Of a stretch of DNA of 64,000 bases, positions 48,706 to 61,865 are shown in pieces; position 1 is the first letter of the stretch; every line of letters begins with the position of its first letter. The stretch spans positions 39,348 to 103,347 of the forward strand of contig NZ_LECT01000041.1 in assembly GCF_001027925.1 (NCBI RefSeq), written 5' to 3'. Under the pieces are notes generated by a model. That model did no database searches. It had not been told where the DNA came from and saw only the letters and a program-made list of their open reading frames with translations. The position numbers and the translations under genes were made by a program. The DNA comes from Rhodopirellula islandica (GTDB taxonomy: Bacteria; Planctomycetota; Planctomycetia; Pirellulales; Pirellulaceae).

Positions 48706-51351
48706 ATGCCTGCGTCCTCGCTCTCCGTGGTTTTCCCGACTGCCAATCCGATCGCACTGACGCTCGGGGCGGCAATCGTTCTGGCCTGCTGCACGACGGC
48801 CCAAGCAGAACAAACGGTCGCCCATGAGGTTTCCTTCCAAGAAGACGTGCGTCCGATCCTTTCGAACCACTGCTTCGCTTGCCACGGCCCCGACGAGAAC
48901 CACAACGCCGCAGGATTCCGCTTGGATGTCGAGGGCGAAGCCGACCTGGATGAGGTGCTGGTGCGGATCGATTCGGAGGATCCCGATTCGATCATGCCAC
49001 CGCCGGACATGCACAAACCGCTGAAGCCCGAGCAAGTCGCGATTCTGAAACAATGGATCGAACAGGGTGCTCCCTACGAAACACATTGGTCGTTCGTCGC
49101 TCCGACCCCACCTGCGCTGCCCGAGTTGGTGGACGCCGACTGGACCTCCCCCATCGATCGCTTTGTGCGTTCCAAGATGGAATCGAAAGGACTCTCACCT
49201 CGACCGACAGCGGATCGTCGAACTCTGATCCGCCGACTTTCGCTGGACCTCACCGGGTTGCCACCGACCGCCGAAGAGATCGACGCGTTCCTGAACGACG
49301 ACTCCGAAACCGCCTACCCGGACCTCGTTGACCGCCTGATTGCGAAACCCGCGTTCGGCGAACACATGGCCCGCTACTGGCTGGACCTCGTCCGATTCGC
49401 GGACACCAACGGGATGCACCACGACCACTACCGCGAGATGACGCCGTATCGCGATTGGGTGATCCGTTCGTTCAATGAGAACTTGCCCTTTGACCAATTC
49501 ATTGTGGATCAACTTGCCGGCGATCTGCATCCCGATCCCAGCGTCAATCAACTGATTGCCTCGGGCTTCAACCGATTGCACTTGATCATCGATCGCGGGA
49601 CAGCCTTGCCCGAAGAAAGCTTCATGAAAAATGTCGTCGACCGGGTTTCGGCGGTGGGCACGGCTTTCATGGGGCTGACCCTGCAATGCGCCGTTTGCCA
49701 CGACCACAAGTACGACCCGATCTCACAGAAAGACTTTTACTCGCTGTACGCATTCTTCAACAACTTTGATGGCGGCCCTGAAACGGGTGGACGTCGCGGC
49801 ACCGATTTCCAGCGCGGGCTGCAACCGCCGTTCATCGAACTCCCATCGGACGAACAAGCACAAACGTTGGCTCGTTTGAACGACGAGATCGCCCGTTTGC
49901 AAACCGAAGCCAAAGACTTGCAACCCAAGCCCAAACCGGAACCTCCCAAGAAAGAAGAACCCGCTGCCGAGAAGGTCGAGAAAGAAACGAACGGCAAAGA
50001 GAAAGAGACCGAACCGTCTCCGAGCGTTGCGAACCCGGATGCAACCAATTCCCACCCTCCCTCTGGGACGGTCGAGCCAAGCCAGGAGAAGGCTGAGGAG
50101 GAAAGCCCCACGCCAGCCGAACCGGAAATGTCACCGGAAGAACGCAAGCAAAAACTGCAACAGGTTCAAGCCGCGATCGCGAAACGGAACCAAGAACGTG
50201 ATGGCATCTTGGTCAATGTGCCCGCAACCTTGGTGATGAAAGAACGAGCGGAAATCCGTCCGGCTCACATCCTGATCCGTGGTGCTTACGATGCCCCCGG
50301 CGAAGTGGTCAGCCGCGACACGCCTTCGTTCTTGCCACCGATGCCAACGACCGATGACCCAAACGCCACCAAAACGCGGATGGACCTGGCACGCTGGATG
50401 GTCGATCCTACCAACCCGTTGACCGCACGCGTCGCGGTCAATCGTTTTTGGCAACAATTGTTCGGCGTGGGGTTGGTCAAAACCTCCGAGGACTTCGGCG
50501 CTCAAGGGCAGCTGCCGTCGCACCCCAAGTTGCTCGATCACCTGGCCATCGACTTCATCGAATCTGGGTGGAACGTGCAAGCGTTGATGCGTTCGATGGT
50601 CAACACGCAGGCGTACCAGCAAACGTCGATCGCACCGTCGGACGACTACAAGTCCGACCCGCAGAACCGGTGGCTGGCTCGTGGGTCACGTTATCGACTA
50701 GATGCCGAAGTCATTCGCGACCAAGTGCTTTCCGTCTGTGGACTCCTCAGCCCCACGATGTACGGCAAGAGCGTCAAACCACCGCAACCGGAAGGCCTGT
50801 GGAAGATCGTTGCGATGCCAACTTCGTATCCCAACAGCTACGTCCCCGATTCGGGCGAAAAAACAGTTCGCCGAAGCGTCTACACGTTTTGGAAGCGAGG
50901 TTTGCCACCGCCACAAATGACCATTTTCGATGCCCCCAACCGTGACAGTTGCATCGCCAGGCGAGAACGCACCAACACGCCGCTGCAAGCGTTGATGATG
51001 ATGAACGAGCCTCAGTTTTTCAGCGCGTCGACGACATTTGCCAAACGCTTGCTCGATGATGAATCGCTGAATGCCGACGAGGGCGGCAATCAAAAACGCT
51101 TGGCCGCTGCCTACGAGACGATCACGTCGCGTCCGCCAACCGACGCGGCTCTCGAGTCGTTGTCACAATCGCTCGACACCTTTCAAGCGTTGTATGAATC
51201 ACAGCCGGCCGAAGCCACCTCGCTCGTGCAACGATGCACGGACCCAGCCGTCCAGTCCGTGACTTCCGTGCCCGACCAAATCCGCTTGGCCGCATGGACG
51301 ATGGTGGTCCATTCCATCTTGAATCTGGATTGTGTTCGAACCAGGGAATGA
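48706..51351 (+). CDS. DUF1549/DUF1553 planctomycete cytochrome-c-like protein
   Basis: The 881-residue exported protein has a signal peptide ([19 protein letters not shown]), then a PSD1-type cytochrome c domain with [14 protein letters not shown]1549 follows ([14 protein letters not shown] ... [15 protein letters not shown] ... [19 protein letters not shown], a second CxxCH). A Lys/Glu/Pro-rich coiled linker sits near residues 405-500 ([16 protein letters not shown] and on), then DUF1553 ([31 protein letters not shown] ... [20 protein letters not shown]). The ATG at 48706 starts the signal peptide; an ATG at 48637 would place 23 extra residues before it. It overlaps the DUF1501 gene as ATGA. 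It is a second copy of the arrangement found at 30.6-35.4 kb. Confidence 0.92.
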   Translation: MPASSLSVVFPTANPIALTLGAAIVLACCTTAQAEQTVAHEVSFQEDVRPILSNHCFACHGPDENHNAAGFRLDVEGEADLDEVLVRIDSEDPDSIMPPPDMHKPLKPEQVAILKQWIEQGAPYETHWSFVAPTPPALPELVDADWTSPIDRFVRSKMESKGLSPRPTADRRTLIRRLSLDLTGLPPTAEEIDAFLNDDSETAYPDLVDRLIAKPAFGEHMARYWLDLVRFADTNGMHHDHYREMTPYRDWVIRSFNENLPFDQFIVDQLAGDLHPDPSVNQLIASGFNRLHLIIDRGTALPEESFMKNVVDRVSAVGTAFMGLTLQCAVCHDHKYDPISQKDFYSLYAFFNNFDGGPETGGRRGTDFQRGLQPPFIELPSDEQAQTLARLNDEIARLQTEAKDLQPKPKPEPPKKEEPAAEKVEKETNGKEKETEPSPSVANPDATNSHPPSGTVEPSQEKAEEESPTPAEPEMSPEERKQKLQQVQAAIAKRNQERDGILVNVPATLVMKERAEIRPAHILIRGAYDAPGEVVSRDTPSFLPPMPTTDDPNATKTRMDLARWMVDPTNPLTARVAVNRFWQQLFGVGLVKTSEDFGAQGQLPSHPKLLDHLAIDFIESGWNVQALMRSMVNTQAYQQTSIAPSDDYKSDPQNRWLARGSRYRLDAEVIRDQVLSVCGLLSPTMYGKSVKPPQPEGLWKIVAMPTSYPNSYVPDSGEKTVRRSVYTFWKRGLPPPQMTIFDAPNRDSCIARRERTNTPLQALMMMNEPQFFSASTTFAKRLLDDESLNADEGGNQKRLAAAYETITSRPPTDAALESLSQSLDTFQALYESQPAEATSLVQRCTDPAVQSVTSVPDQIRLAAWTMVVHSILNLDCVRTRE

Positions 51352-52913
51352 CCTCCCGCTTCGCCCCGCAAGCCAAATCGCCGAATTCGACCTGCCTCTT
51401 CAATGACCTCGCCATGAACGTCTCTCAAAACCACGCTCTTCCAACCCTCGCCAACCTGTCCGGTCGGCGACAGTTCCTGCAGCACGCCGGGATGGGACTG
51501 GGAGCGGCAGCGTTGGGTTCGATCGTCGCGCGGGCACAAGCCAACGAAGCCGTCTCGGCGGAGAAGCCCGTGGCAGCGGATTTGAAAGCGGGCGAAATGG
51601 CGGGACTGCACTTTCCCGCCAAAGCCAAACGGGTGATCTTCCTGTTCATGGCGGGGGCTCCCAGCCAAATGGATTTGTTTGATTACAAACCCGAGCTCGC
51701 CAAGCAGTTCAAACAGCCGCTGCCGCCCAGCGTCAGCAACGGGCAACGCGTCACCGCGATGACTCGCGGCCAGGAACAAATCATCGCGCCATCGATGTTT
51801 GAATTTTCGCGACATGGAGAAAACGGCGTCCACCTCAGCGAACTGTTGCCGCACCTTGGAACCGTGATCGATGACATTTGCCTGATTCGTTCCACGCACA
51901 CCGACGCGATCAATCACGACCCTGGCAAGACGCTGTTCTGCACCGGATCCGAGATCCCCGGCAAAGCGAGCCTGGGATCCTGGCTGAGCTATGGCCTCGG
52001 CCGGATGAACGAAAACCTGCCCGACTTCATCGTCCTCAATTCGGCGTTTTGGAGCGGTGACAAAGCCAACATCCAAGCACTCTACAGTCGCCTGTGGGGA
52101 TCGGGTTATCTGCCTTCCAAACATCAAGGCGTCTCGTTCCAACCCTCCGGTGATCCCGTCTTGTTTCTCTCCAATCCCCAAGGAGTGAACCGCGAAAGCC
52201 GGCAGAAGATGCTGGACCTGGTCACGGATCTGAATCGCCAACACATGCAGCAAAGCGGTGACCCTGAAATCCTGACCACCATTGCGCAGCAAGAGATGGC
52301 ATTTCGGATGCAAGCGTCTGTGCCCGAACTGACTGATCTGAGCCAAGAAACCGAAGACACCTTGGCGATGTACGGCCCCGAAGTTCACAAGAGCGGCTCG
52401 TTCGCACGCAACTGTTTGATGGCACGCCGCATGGTCGAACGCGACGTGCGGTTCGTGCAACTGTTTCACCGCGGTTGGGATCACCACTCGCACCTGCCCA
52501 AGAAAATTCGTGGCCAGGCGTACGACGTGGATCAACCCTGTGCCGCACTGATTCGCGACTTGCGGCAGCGGGGGATGCTCGATGACACCCTGGTCGTGTT
52601 CGCGGGCGAGTTTGGACGCACGACTTACTGCCAAGGCAAACTGACGCACAAAGATTACGGACGCGATCACCATCCACGTTGCTTCACGACTTGGATGGCG
52701 GGTGGGGGTGTCAAAGGCGGCATCGCCCACGGGGTCACCGATGACTTCAGCTACAACGTGGTCGAGAACCCGGTTCATGTGCGCGATTTCAACGCCACCA
52801 TCCTGCATCAACTGGGAATCAACCACGAACGACTGACGTTCCCATTCTTGGGACTGGATCAACGTTTGACGGGTGTGGAAGAAGCCCATGTCATCCACGA
52901 CATATTGGCCTGA
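51348..52913 (+). CDS. DUF1501 protein, exported
   Basis: This 521-residue protein is the partner of the preceding DUF1553 gene. It carries a Tat-like signal [25 protein letters not shown], then [87 protein letters not shown] and [39 protein letters not shown]. The ATG at 51348 overlaps the upstream stop (ATGA); the ATG at 51414 lies closer to the signal peptide and is an alternative. The product is related to, but clearly diverged from, the DUF1501 protein at 30.6 kb. Confidence 0.93.
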   Translation: MTSRFAPQAKSPNSTCLFNDLAMNVSQNHALPTLANLSGRRQFLQHAGMGLGAAALGSIVARAQANEAVSAEKPVAADLKAGEMAGLHFPAKAKRVIFLFMAGAPSQMDLFDYKPELAKQFKQPLPPSVSNGQRVTAMTRGQEQIIAPSMFEFSRHGENGVHLSELLPHLGTVIDDICLIRSTHTDAINHDPGKTLFCTGSEIPGKASLGSWLSYGLGRMNENLPDFIVLNSAFWSGDKANIQALYSRLWGSGYLPSKHQGVSFQPSGDPVLFLSNPQGVNRESRQKMLDLVTDLNRQHMQQSGDPEILTTIAQQEMAFRMQASVPELTDLSQETEDTLAMYGPEVHKSGSFARNCLMARRMVERDVRFVQLFHRGWDHHSHLPKKIRGQAYDVDQPCAALIRDLRQRGMLDDTLVVFAGEFGRTTYCQGKLTHKDYGRDHHPRCFTTWMAGGGVKGGIAHGVTDDFSYNVVENPVHVRDFNATILHQLGINHERLTFPFLGLDQRLTGVEEAHVIHDILA

Positions 52914-53221
52914 TGCCAAATCGCGAATCGCACCCCCTCGACGATTCACCGTTGTTTGAAATCGGTCGAAGACGGTGTTGCCCAAACCAAGTCGAGACGC
53001 GTCCTTCATTCACGACGGCCCCGTCCGGGGCGAGGTTGCATGCATGGCTCCGGCGGAGTTCTCGTGGATCGCCCGGTTCGGAAGCCTCGAGAACACTGAC
53101 GCATTGAGAGATCGAGCATGGTCAATTTGTTCCGCCGGCACTAGGATTTTGAAGCACACGCCAGGCTGGATTGCGGAGCAATCCAGGACACTCCCAATGC
53201 GAGCGGACTTAGAACTGCGTC
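52914..53221. other. Intergenic region with an inverted copy of the GC-rich 22-mer
   Basis: This 308-bp gap lies between the DUF1501 stop and the exonuclease start, and short open frames in it show no protein features. CACGACGGCCCCGTCCGGGG at 53011 is the reverse complement of the element at 21485 and 21557, with one base changed within the loop. The rest of the gap shows nothing else I can name. Confidence 0.6.
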
Positions 53222-54274
53222 ATGGATTTCACCGCAATCGATTTTGAAACGGCGACGCGTCGCTCCGACAGTGCTTGCCAATTGGCGGCGGTCCGTGTTC
53301 GCGGCGGTGAGATCGTTGACTCGGTAAGTTGGCTCATTCGGCCGCGACCGTTTGTGTTTTCACCAGCCAACATTCAGATTCACGGCATCACCCCCGGCAT
53401 GGTGCGTGACGAGTCCGAATTTGGCGAGCTTTGGCCGGACATCCAATCCACGCTGGGCGATGATTGCTTGATCGCTCACAACGCCAGTTTTGATCTCGGC
53501 GTGTTGATGGCGTGCTTGGAATCGCATGATCATCCCGTTCCGGAAATGCAATACAGTTGCACGCGAGCGATCGCTCGGCGGACTTGGCCCCAGCAACCTC
53601 GGTTTGGTTTGAAACCGCTGTCGGATTGGTTGGGCATTCGGTTCCGTCACCACGATGCCCTCGAGGATTCAGTCGCCTGCGCCAAAATCGCTTTGGCGGC
53701 AGCAGAAGACTCGGGCGTGACCAGCCTCGAAGAATTGGAATCCAAGCTCTCCCTTTCGCGAGGAACGGCCGGCGAATGGGGCAAGAAAGGCCCGACGACG
53801 CGACGTGCTTCCAGCAGACGAAAATCGTCCGCGCGACGCCCGTCCACGCCAGCCTCCGCCGTCGCGATCGCTGGGTCAACGGTCGCCACCGCAACCATCC
53901 CATCCCCCTCGCTCTCATCCGCCCCGACGCGAACCTGCGGGATCAGTGACAGCGGCGTGGATCTGCAGCGGTTGATGATCCGGGCGGATTTCATTCGTCC
54001 GTTGGAAGGTCGAAAAGTCGTCTTCACCGGCCTGCTGACCAAACTGCAGCGAGAAGAGGCCGAATTGCTGACTTCGCGTTGCGGCGGAAAGTGCCAATCC
54101 AGCGTTTCTCGAAAAACGGACTTGGTCGTCGTTGGTGAACTGGATTCGCGAACGATCCAGGCCGGGCGCACGATGAGCACCAAGGAAGCCACCGCTCGGC
54201 AATTGGCCGCCGAGGGAACTGCTCTGAAAATCATGACGGAGCAGGAGTTCTTGGAAATGATCATCGCAATGTGA
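53222..54274 (+). CDS. DEDDh 3'-5' exonuclease fused to a BRCT domain
   Basis: The 350-residue protein combines a DnaQ-like exonuclease (about residues 1-165) with a BRCT domain (about 260-345). The DEDDh residues are visible: Asp and Glu in AIDFETAT, Asp in [10 protein letters not shown], and His and Asp in [15 protein letters not shown]. The BRCT part reads [47 protein letters not shown] Ser/Arg/Ala-rich flexible linker of about 70 residues joins them. Such fusions suggest proofreading or repair nuclease recruitment through BRCT-mediated contacts. It is probably transcribed alone, since 236 nt separate it from carB. Confidence 0.9.
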   Translation: MDFTAIDFETATRRSDSACQLAAVRVRGGEIVDSVSWLIRPRPFVFSPANIQIHGITPGMVRDESEFGELWPDIQSTLGDDCLIAHNASFDLGVLMACLESHDHPVPEMQYSCTRAIARRTWPQQPRFGLKPLSDWLGIRFRHHDALEDSVACAKIALAAAEDSGVTSLEELESKLSLSRGTAGEWGKKGPTTRRASSRRKSSARRPSTPASAVAIAGSTVATATIPSPSLSSAPTRTCGISDSGVDLQRLMIRADFIRPLEGRKVVFTGLLTKLQREEAELLTSRCGGKCQSSVSRKTDLVVVGELDSRTIQAGRTMSTKEATARQLAAEGTALKIMTEQEFLEMIIAM

Positions 54275-54510
54275 ACATTCGTCCTAAGGATGAATTCCCC
54301 ACCAATTCAGGCTCGCATCGTGAATCGGGCCGCGACTTCGCGACGAATCGATTTTGATCGGATCCCGGTCCTCTGCGCCGAGGACAAACCGTGTTATCCT
54401 TCCCGAAATTTTCACGGCAGGCGTCGTTGAATCAGGGCCCCCGCAGCCGGTGGCTCTCAACCGAATCGCCCGCCATTCGAGCCCCTCCGCCCTCTTTTGG
54501 GATCGTTTCC

Positions 54511-57762
<3,252 letters not shown>

Positions 57763-57782
57763 AGCGAAATGGAAACGTTTGA

Positions 57783-57812
57783 GGAAACAGTCGCCCACCG
57801 GCGGCTGTTTCC
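57783..57812 (+). terminator. Hairpin after carB
   Basis: GGAAACAG pairs with CTGTTTCC and the inner CGCC with GGCG, leaving a CACC loop. It lies 20 nt after the carB stop. No T-run follows, so it may be a processing or rho-assisted end rather than an intrinsic terminator. Confidence 0.6.
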
Positions 57813-57841
57813 GTTCCCAGACGATGCTTTGCGCCATTAAG

Positions 57842-57861
57842 ATGGGGGCCTCATCCCCCAT
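57842..57861. promoter_or_regulatory. Small hairpin in the leader of the SHD1 gene
   Basis: ATGGGGG (57842-57848) pairs with CCCCCAT (57855-57861) around a 6-base loop, 18 nt before the start codon at 57880. It could influence translation or simply be a second transcript-end element after carB. Confidence 0.4.
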
Positions 57862-57879
57862 TGTTCAGGCGACAAAGAC

Positions 57880-59589
57880 ATGGTTCATCGGAAAAATCTT
57901 TTCAGAGGCATCCTGCTTGCAGCGATGTTCCTGACTGCCCCCACGTTTGCTGCTGATCCAGTTCACTTCAGCAGCCAAGCAGGGGCGACGGTCACCTACA
58001 AGATCAACATTCAGATCGGCATCGGCAAAGACGCGGGCAAGTATCCCGGCACGTTGACCTATCAAGTCAAATCAGCCACGCCTGAGCTGATTCAGTTGAC
58101 CGCGACCGGCGACCTGCAGGGCAAAGCATCCCGCCCCTCGTCTTTCTTTCGCAGCAGCAACGACTCACCGTTGCCGACCCTCGAGTCGGCATCTTGTCGC
58201 GGAGCCTTGCTTGGAATCACGCCGCTGGGCAAAGTCGAAGTGGTCCAGCGTGACGACATGCTTGGGCTGGTGCTTGGCACCATCGGCCAACTTGCGATTG
58301 CTCCCCTCCCGCCTGCGGCCGCGGCTCCCGTCAATCCACGCGCCGCGCAAAAGGGTGCGGATGTCGCGGTGACTTGGGATGTCTCCGACACGACCACGAT
58401 CGCTCGCGTTAGCAGCCCCTTCGGGATGACACCCTCATTCGCCAGCCGAGCGGGAATCGACAATAAAAAGCTTTCCATCGCGACTGAGAAGTGGAAGTAT
58501 GTCGCTCATCCAGCGGTCCGGAACCGGATGAAGATCGACCACCAATACGAGTTGTCAGCGCCGGATTCGGATCCCCCACTCAAGATGCAAGGCGAGGGCA
58601 TCGCGTTCTTCAACTTGGAAGATGGCTTCTATGAGCAACTGCAAATCAATCGCGTGTTGTTCCAGGTCGACGACGGCGTGGAAGTGAAGGTGCCGGTTTC
58701 CATCACGGTCGTTCGCGAAACGGAGCAAGAACGAGCCGCCAAAATTGCCGCGGCAAAGGAAGCGGCCCTCAAACGCACGCGTCCATTCACCGACATCGAA
58801 CGCCGACAATGGCTACAAGCGTTGGCGCCAGGCTCGTCGGCTGCGGCAGCCCATCGTGCGATGTCAGATCTCAATTCTCGGAATCAACGCCAAGATCCCG
58901 AACTCGCCCAAGCACTCCTGAAACGCGCCGAGATCTCTGACAAAAACATGCAGCCGTTCTACTACTCAGCGGCGGGTCGTTTCGACGAATCGATCAAGCA
59001 AATGGCGGAGGACCGTCGCGATTACAGCCGTGGGATTGGGACGGTGAAGCGGACCGGCGCCCCAGTCACGACCGCCAGTCGTTTGGTTGTCGGCCAGATT
59101 CTGGCGAAATCGCGAGAACGGTTCAGCGGCCACGAAGCGGTGGAAGTCAAAGAGATCCATGACCGCAACGAAGTTTCAGTGCAGCCCGTCGGTGGGCACG
59201 GCCGGGTGGAACGCGTCAACGTCTCGCTGCTGCGTTATCCCCCTGACACGGTTCCACAACCCGTCCATGTGCGGGCGGCACCACGGGCCCGGCGTGTCGC
59301 TCCCAAACCCCGGGTGGTGATGGAGGAACCGGAGGAGAACGACGAAGTGGAAGATGAATCCGAACCGGAAATGGATGCCATCCGAACCTGGACCGACAAA
59401 ACGGGGAAATTCAAGATCGAGGCGTCGTTCCTGGCGGTGAAAGACGGCAAGCTTCGCCTGAAATCCGCCGATGACAAAACGATCGAAATCCCGCTGGCGG
59501 CCCTCTCGAAGAAGGACGTGGACCTCGCGGAACAATTCCAAGAGGAATCCGAAGCCCCCGCCAATCCGTTTCAAGTTGTGACGGAATAG
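57880..59589 (+). CDS. SHD1-domain secreted protein
   Basis: The 569-residue protein has an N-terminal signal peptide (GILLAAMFLTAPTFAAD) and a long middle region without a recognised domain, including an Arg/Lys/Ala-rich helical stretch near 285-310. At the C-terminus it has an SLA1 homology domain 1 (IRTWTDKTGKFKIEASFLAVKDGKLRLKSADDKTIEIPLAALSKKDVDLAEQF) near residues 500-553. SHD1 binds peptide signals in eukaryotic endocytosis and is enriched in planctomycetes, where its role is not known. An acidic Glu/Asp run separates it from the rest. Export and binding to other surface proteins is inference. Confidence 0.8.
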   Translation: MVHRKNLFRGILLAAMFLTAPTFAADPVHFSSQAGATVTYKINIQIGIGKDAGKYPGTLTYQVKSATPELIQLTATGDLQGKASRPSSFFRSSNDSPLPTLESASCRGALLGITPLGKVEVVQRDDMLGLVLGTIGQLAIAPLPPAAAAPVNPRAAQKGADVAVTWDVSDTTTIARVSSPFGMTPSFASRAGIDNKKLSIATEKWKYVAHPAVRNRMKIDHQYELSAPDSDPPLKMQGEGIAFFNLEDGFYEQLQINRVLFQVDDGVEVKVPVSITVVRETEQERAAKIAAAKEAALKRTRPFTDIERRQWLQALAPGSSAAAAHRAMSDLNSRNQRQDPELAQALLKRAEISDKNMQPFYYSAAGRFDESIKQMAEDRRDYSRGIGTVKRTGAPVTTASRLVVGQILAKSRERFSGHEAVEVKEIHDRNEVSVQPVGGHGRVERVNVSLLRYPPDTVPQPVHVRAAPRARRVAPKPRVVMEEPEENDEVEDESEPEMDAIRTWTDKTGKFKIEASFLAVKDGKLRLKSADDKTIEIPLAALSKKDVDLAEQFQEESEAPANPFQVVTE

Positions 59590-59663
59590 CAATCAGCGTC
59601 AGGACGCCAGGCTGCCCCCTCACCTTGCGAGCTGCCTCGGTCAACCCAACCGCGGAGAAGGCA

Positions 59664-60156
59664 ATTGAAAAAGTTAAATTGACAATTGTAAATTTCAAAT
59701 TGTTGGTTGAAGGGCAGCTACTTCGGGTTTTGGAGATTTGCCTTTGCCGTCACAACAGATTTCCCAATGATGTTGCACAGTTGGATGCACTCATCGAGAA
59801 GCGGTTTGATGCGGTCATCGGAAAGCATCTCCGACCTTAGAATTAGCTTGACCCAAGTTCGCGATTCACGAAGTTCCTTCAACGCGATCCCCAGCTTGTG
59901 AACAAAGTCCTTCTTGCTTTCAGCGGCACACGCTTCGGCATAGTTTGGTGCGGGCGAAGTGCCACTTCGCACCAGCTGGCCAGCGATGTGCCGCCCCAGG
60001 CGGGTCTCCGGCAACGCTTCGACCAATTTCCCGACGCGTGTCGCGAAATCCAGTAGCCGATCTTCTAAATCTTCACCACGCTGATCCATTGGGTCGCTCG
60101 CCGGCTGGAGAACAAACAAATTTACAATTTCCAATTGTCAATTTAACTTTTTCAAT
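59664..60156. mobile_element. Four-helix-bundle gene unit bounded by long inverted repeats
   Basis: A 25-base inverted repeat beginning ATTGAAAAAGTTAAATTGAC is perfectly conserved at both ends (from 59664 on the plus strand and from 60156 on the minus strand). The AT-rich match then continues imperfectly for about 18 bases (TAAATTTCAAATTGTT versus GAAATTGTAAATTTGTT). The unit of about 493 bp contains only the four-helix-bundle gene, which fills almost all of it. A solo, two-mismatch copy of the end lies at 21325. No transposase is encoded, and no clear target-site duplication was found, so mobility would have to be non-autonomous. Alternatively the repeats are a transcript-pairing structure for the gene. 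Confidence 0.65.
59718..60089 (-). CDS. Four-helix bundle protein (23S rRNA intervening-sequence protein family)
   Basis: The 123-residue product matches the TIGR02436-type four-helix bundle family first known from intervening sequences in 23S rRNA genes: DLEDRLLDFATRVGKLVEALPETRLGRHIAGQLVRSGTSPAPNYAEACAAESKKDFVHKLGIALKELRESRTWVKLIL. The biochemical role is unsettled; basic surface residues suggest nucleic-acid binding. The ATG at 60089 is chosen for family length; a TTG further upstream lies in the inverted repeat. It sits between long inverted repeats, outside any rRNA gene. Confidence 0.85.
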   Translation of the reverse strand: MDQRGEDLEDRLLDFATRVGKLVEALPETRLGRHIAGQLVRSGTSPAPNYAEACAAESKKDFVHKLGIALKELRESRTWVKLILRSEMLSDDRIKPLLDECIQLCNIIGKSVVTAKANLQNPK

Positions 60157-60340
60157 GACCCAGATTGGCGGGTAGCGGTTCCTTCATTTTGCACCGCTTC
60201 CCCCGACAACTTCCGAGGGCGAAGAAAACGGGTTTTGGAGACATGGTTCCCAGGAAACTGGACTGGCTTAGAATCTAGGGCTCACGGCCACGAAATGGGG
60301 TCGTTTTTCGCCAGCCTTTCTCGTCATCCGTCTGATTTGA

Positions 60341-61792
60341 ATGACTTCCGATCTCACTGCTGCCACTGATTCTCCCGCCGAGCCGCTTGATCGTTCCAAG
60401 TATCGGTTGTTGGTCGTCGACAACGAGGCTGCTCATGCGCGAGCGATGACGGAGAGCCTGGAAAAAGTGGGCTACGTTTGCGAGGTCGCGACCAGCGGCC
60501 CCGATGCCGCCGCTCTGATCCAGCGAGAAACGTTTGACATCATCATCACGGACATGGTGATGAACGACGTTGACGGAATGAAAATCCTCGCCTTGGCCAA
60601 CGAACGGTTGCCCGAATGCGAAGTCGTGATGGTCACCGGCCATGCGACCGTGCCGATCGCTGTCGAAGCCATGCAGCTGGGCGCGTTCAACTTCCTCGAA
60701 AAACCGATCACGCCGAGCCGGTTGCGAGCCATCGTTGAAAAGGCCGCCGAGAACGTCGAACTGCGACGCCAAAACACCGAGTTGATGCAGCGACTCGATG
60801 AGCGATTTGGCTTTGAAGGCATCATCTACACCAGCAAGAAGATGCAGACGGTCATCGATCGTCTGCGTCGAATCGCGGCCACCGACGCAACCGTGCTGAT
60901 CACCGGGGAATCCGGAACCGGCAAAGAGATGGTGGCGCAAGCGATCCACCAGAACAGCCCTCGGAAGAACAAACGGATCGTCGCGCTCAATACCCGGGCC
61001 GTTTCCGAAAACCTGGTCGAAAGCGAGCTGTTCGGTCACGTCAAAGGCTCGTTCACCGACGCGGTGTCCGACCGGGAAGGGGCGTTCGAATACGCCAACG
61101 GAGGCACTCTGTTTCTGGATGAAGTCGGCGACATGCCGATGAGCACCCAGATCAAACTGCTGCGAGTGCTGGAAGAAAGCCAGATCACTCGCGTCGGTGG
61201 CAACAAATCCATCAAGGTCAACGTTCGCCTGATCTCGGCCACCAACCGACCGCTCGAAGAGATGATCGATGCAGGAACGTTCCGCAACGACCTCTACTTC
61301 CGACTGAAAGTCGTGACGATCGAACTGCCGCCGCTGCGTGAACGCCGCGACGATGTGATCACGCTGATGGACCATTTCCGCAAGATGTTCCTGCGGCGGC
61401 ACGGGAAGTCCTCTGCCCATTTCACCCCTGCGGTGACCAAGAAGTTCTTCGCCTATGACTGGCCCGGCAACATCCGTCAGCTCCGGAACTTTGTCGAAAC
61501 CATGGTGGTACTGGACACCGATGGGTCGCTCGACGAAGACGACTTGCCACCTGAACTGATTGATGAGACTCCCCAGGAAGGCAGCGACGCGACAACCCCA
61601 GCCTTGATCGAAGGCTCCATGAGTTTCGTTGGAAAGCCGCTTGCCGAGATTGAACGCTGGGCGATCGAAGAAACGCTGAAGATGACCGGCAACAATCGCG
61701 AAGAGGCCGCCAAGATCCTTCAGATCGGCGCCCGGACCCTCTACCGCCGTCTCGACCAATACAAAAAAGATGAAGACGAAGCGAATTCCTAG
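60341..61792 (+). CDS. NtrC-family response regulator with altered GAFTGA loop
   Basis: The 483-residue protein has a receiver domain (about 20-135, Asp71, Lys121), an AAA+ sigma-54-interaction domain (about 155-390) and a Fis-type helix-turn-helix (about 440-480, REEAAKILQIGARTLYRRLDQY). ATPase motifs are intact: GESGTGKE at 189, LFLDEVGD at 257 and the arginine finger FRNDLYFRL. The sigma-54-contacting loop reads GSFTDA at 236-241 where GAFTGA is expected, and the preceding segment reads ALNTRAVSENLVESELFGH. This makes canonical sigma-54 activation uncertain. No histidine kinase gene is adjacent and no sigma-54 promoter was recognised nearby. Confidence 0.9.
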   Translation: MTSDLTAATDSPAEPLDRSKYRLLVVDNEAAHARAMTESLEKVGYVCEVATSGPDAAALIQRETFDIIITDMVMNDVDGMKILALANERLPECEVVMVTGHATVPIAVEAMQLGAFNFLEKPITPSRLRAIVEKAAENVELRRQNTELMQRLDERFGFEGIIYTSKKMQTVIDRLRRIAATDATVLITGESGTGKEMVAQAIHQNSPRKNKRIVALNTRAVSENLVESELFGHVKGSFTDAVSDREGAFEYANGGTLFLDEVGDMPMSTQIKLLRVLEESQITRVGGNKSIKVNVRLISATNRPLEEMIDAGTFRNDLYFRLKVVTIELPPLRERRDDVITLMDHFRKMFLRRHGKSSAHFTPAVTKKFFAYDWPGNIRQLRNFVETMVVLDTDGSLDEDDLPPELIDETPQEGSDATTPALIEGSMSFVGKPLAEIERWAIEETLKMTGNNREEAAKILQIGARTLYRRLDQYKKDEDEANS

Positions 61793-61865
61793 ACCAGCCT
61801 CTCGTCGCATCAACCAACTCTGACTGAAAACATTTCTCTCACTTCCAACTGACATCGGATCCAAC

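Noticed and set aside
59664..60156. Insertion sequence with transposase
   Set aside because: The unit between the inverted repeats encodes only the four-helix-bundle protein and no transposase, so it cannot be called an autonomous IS.
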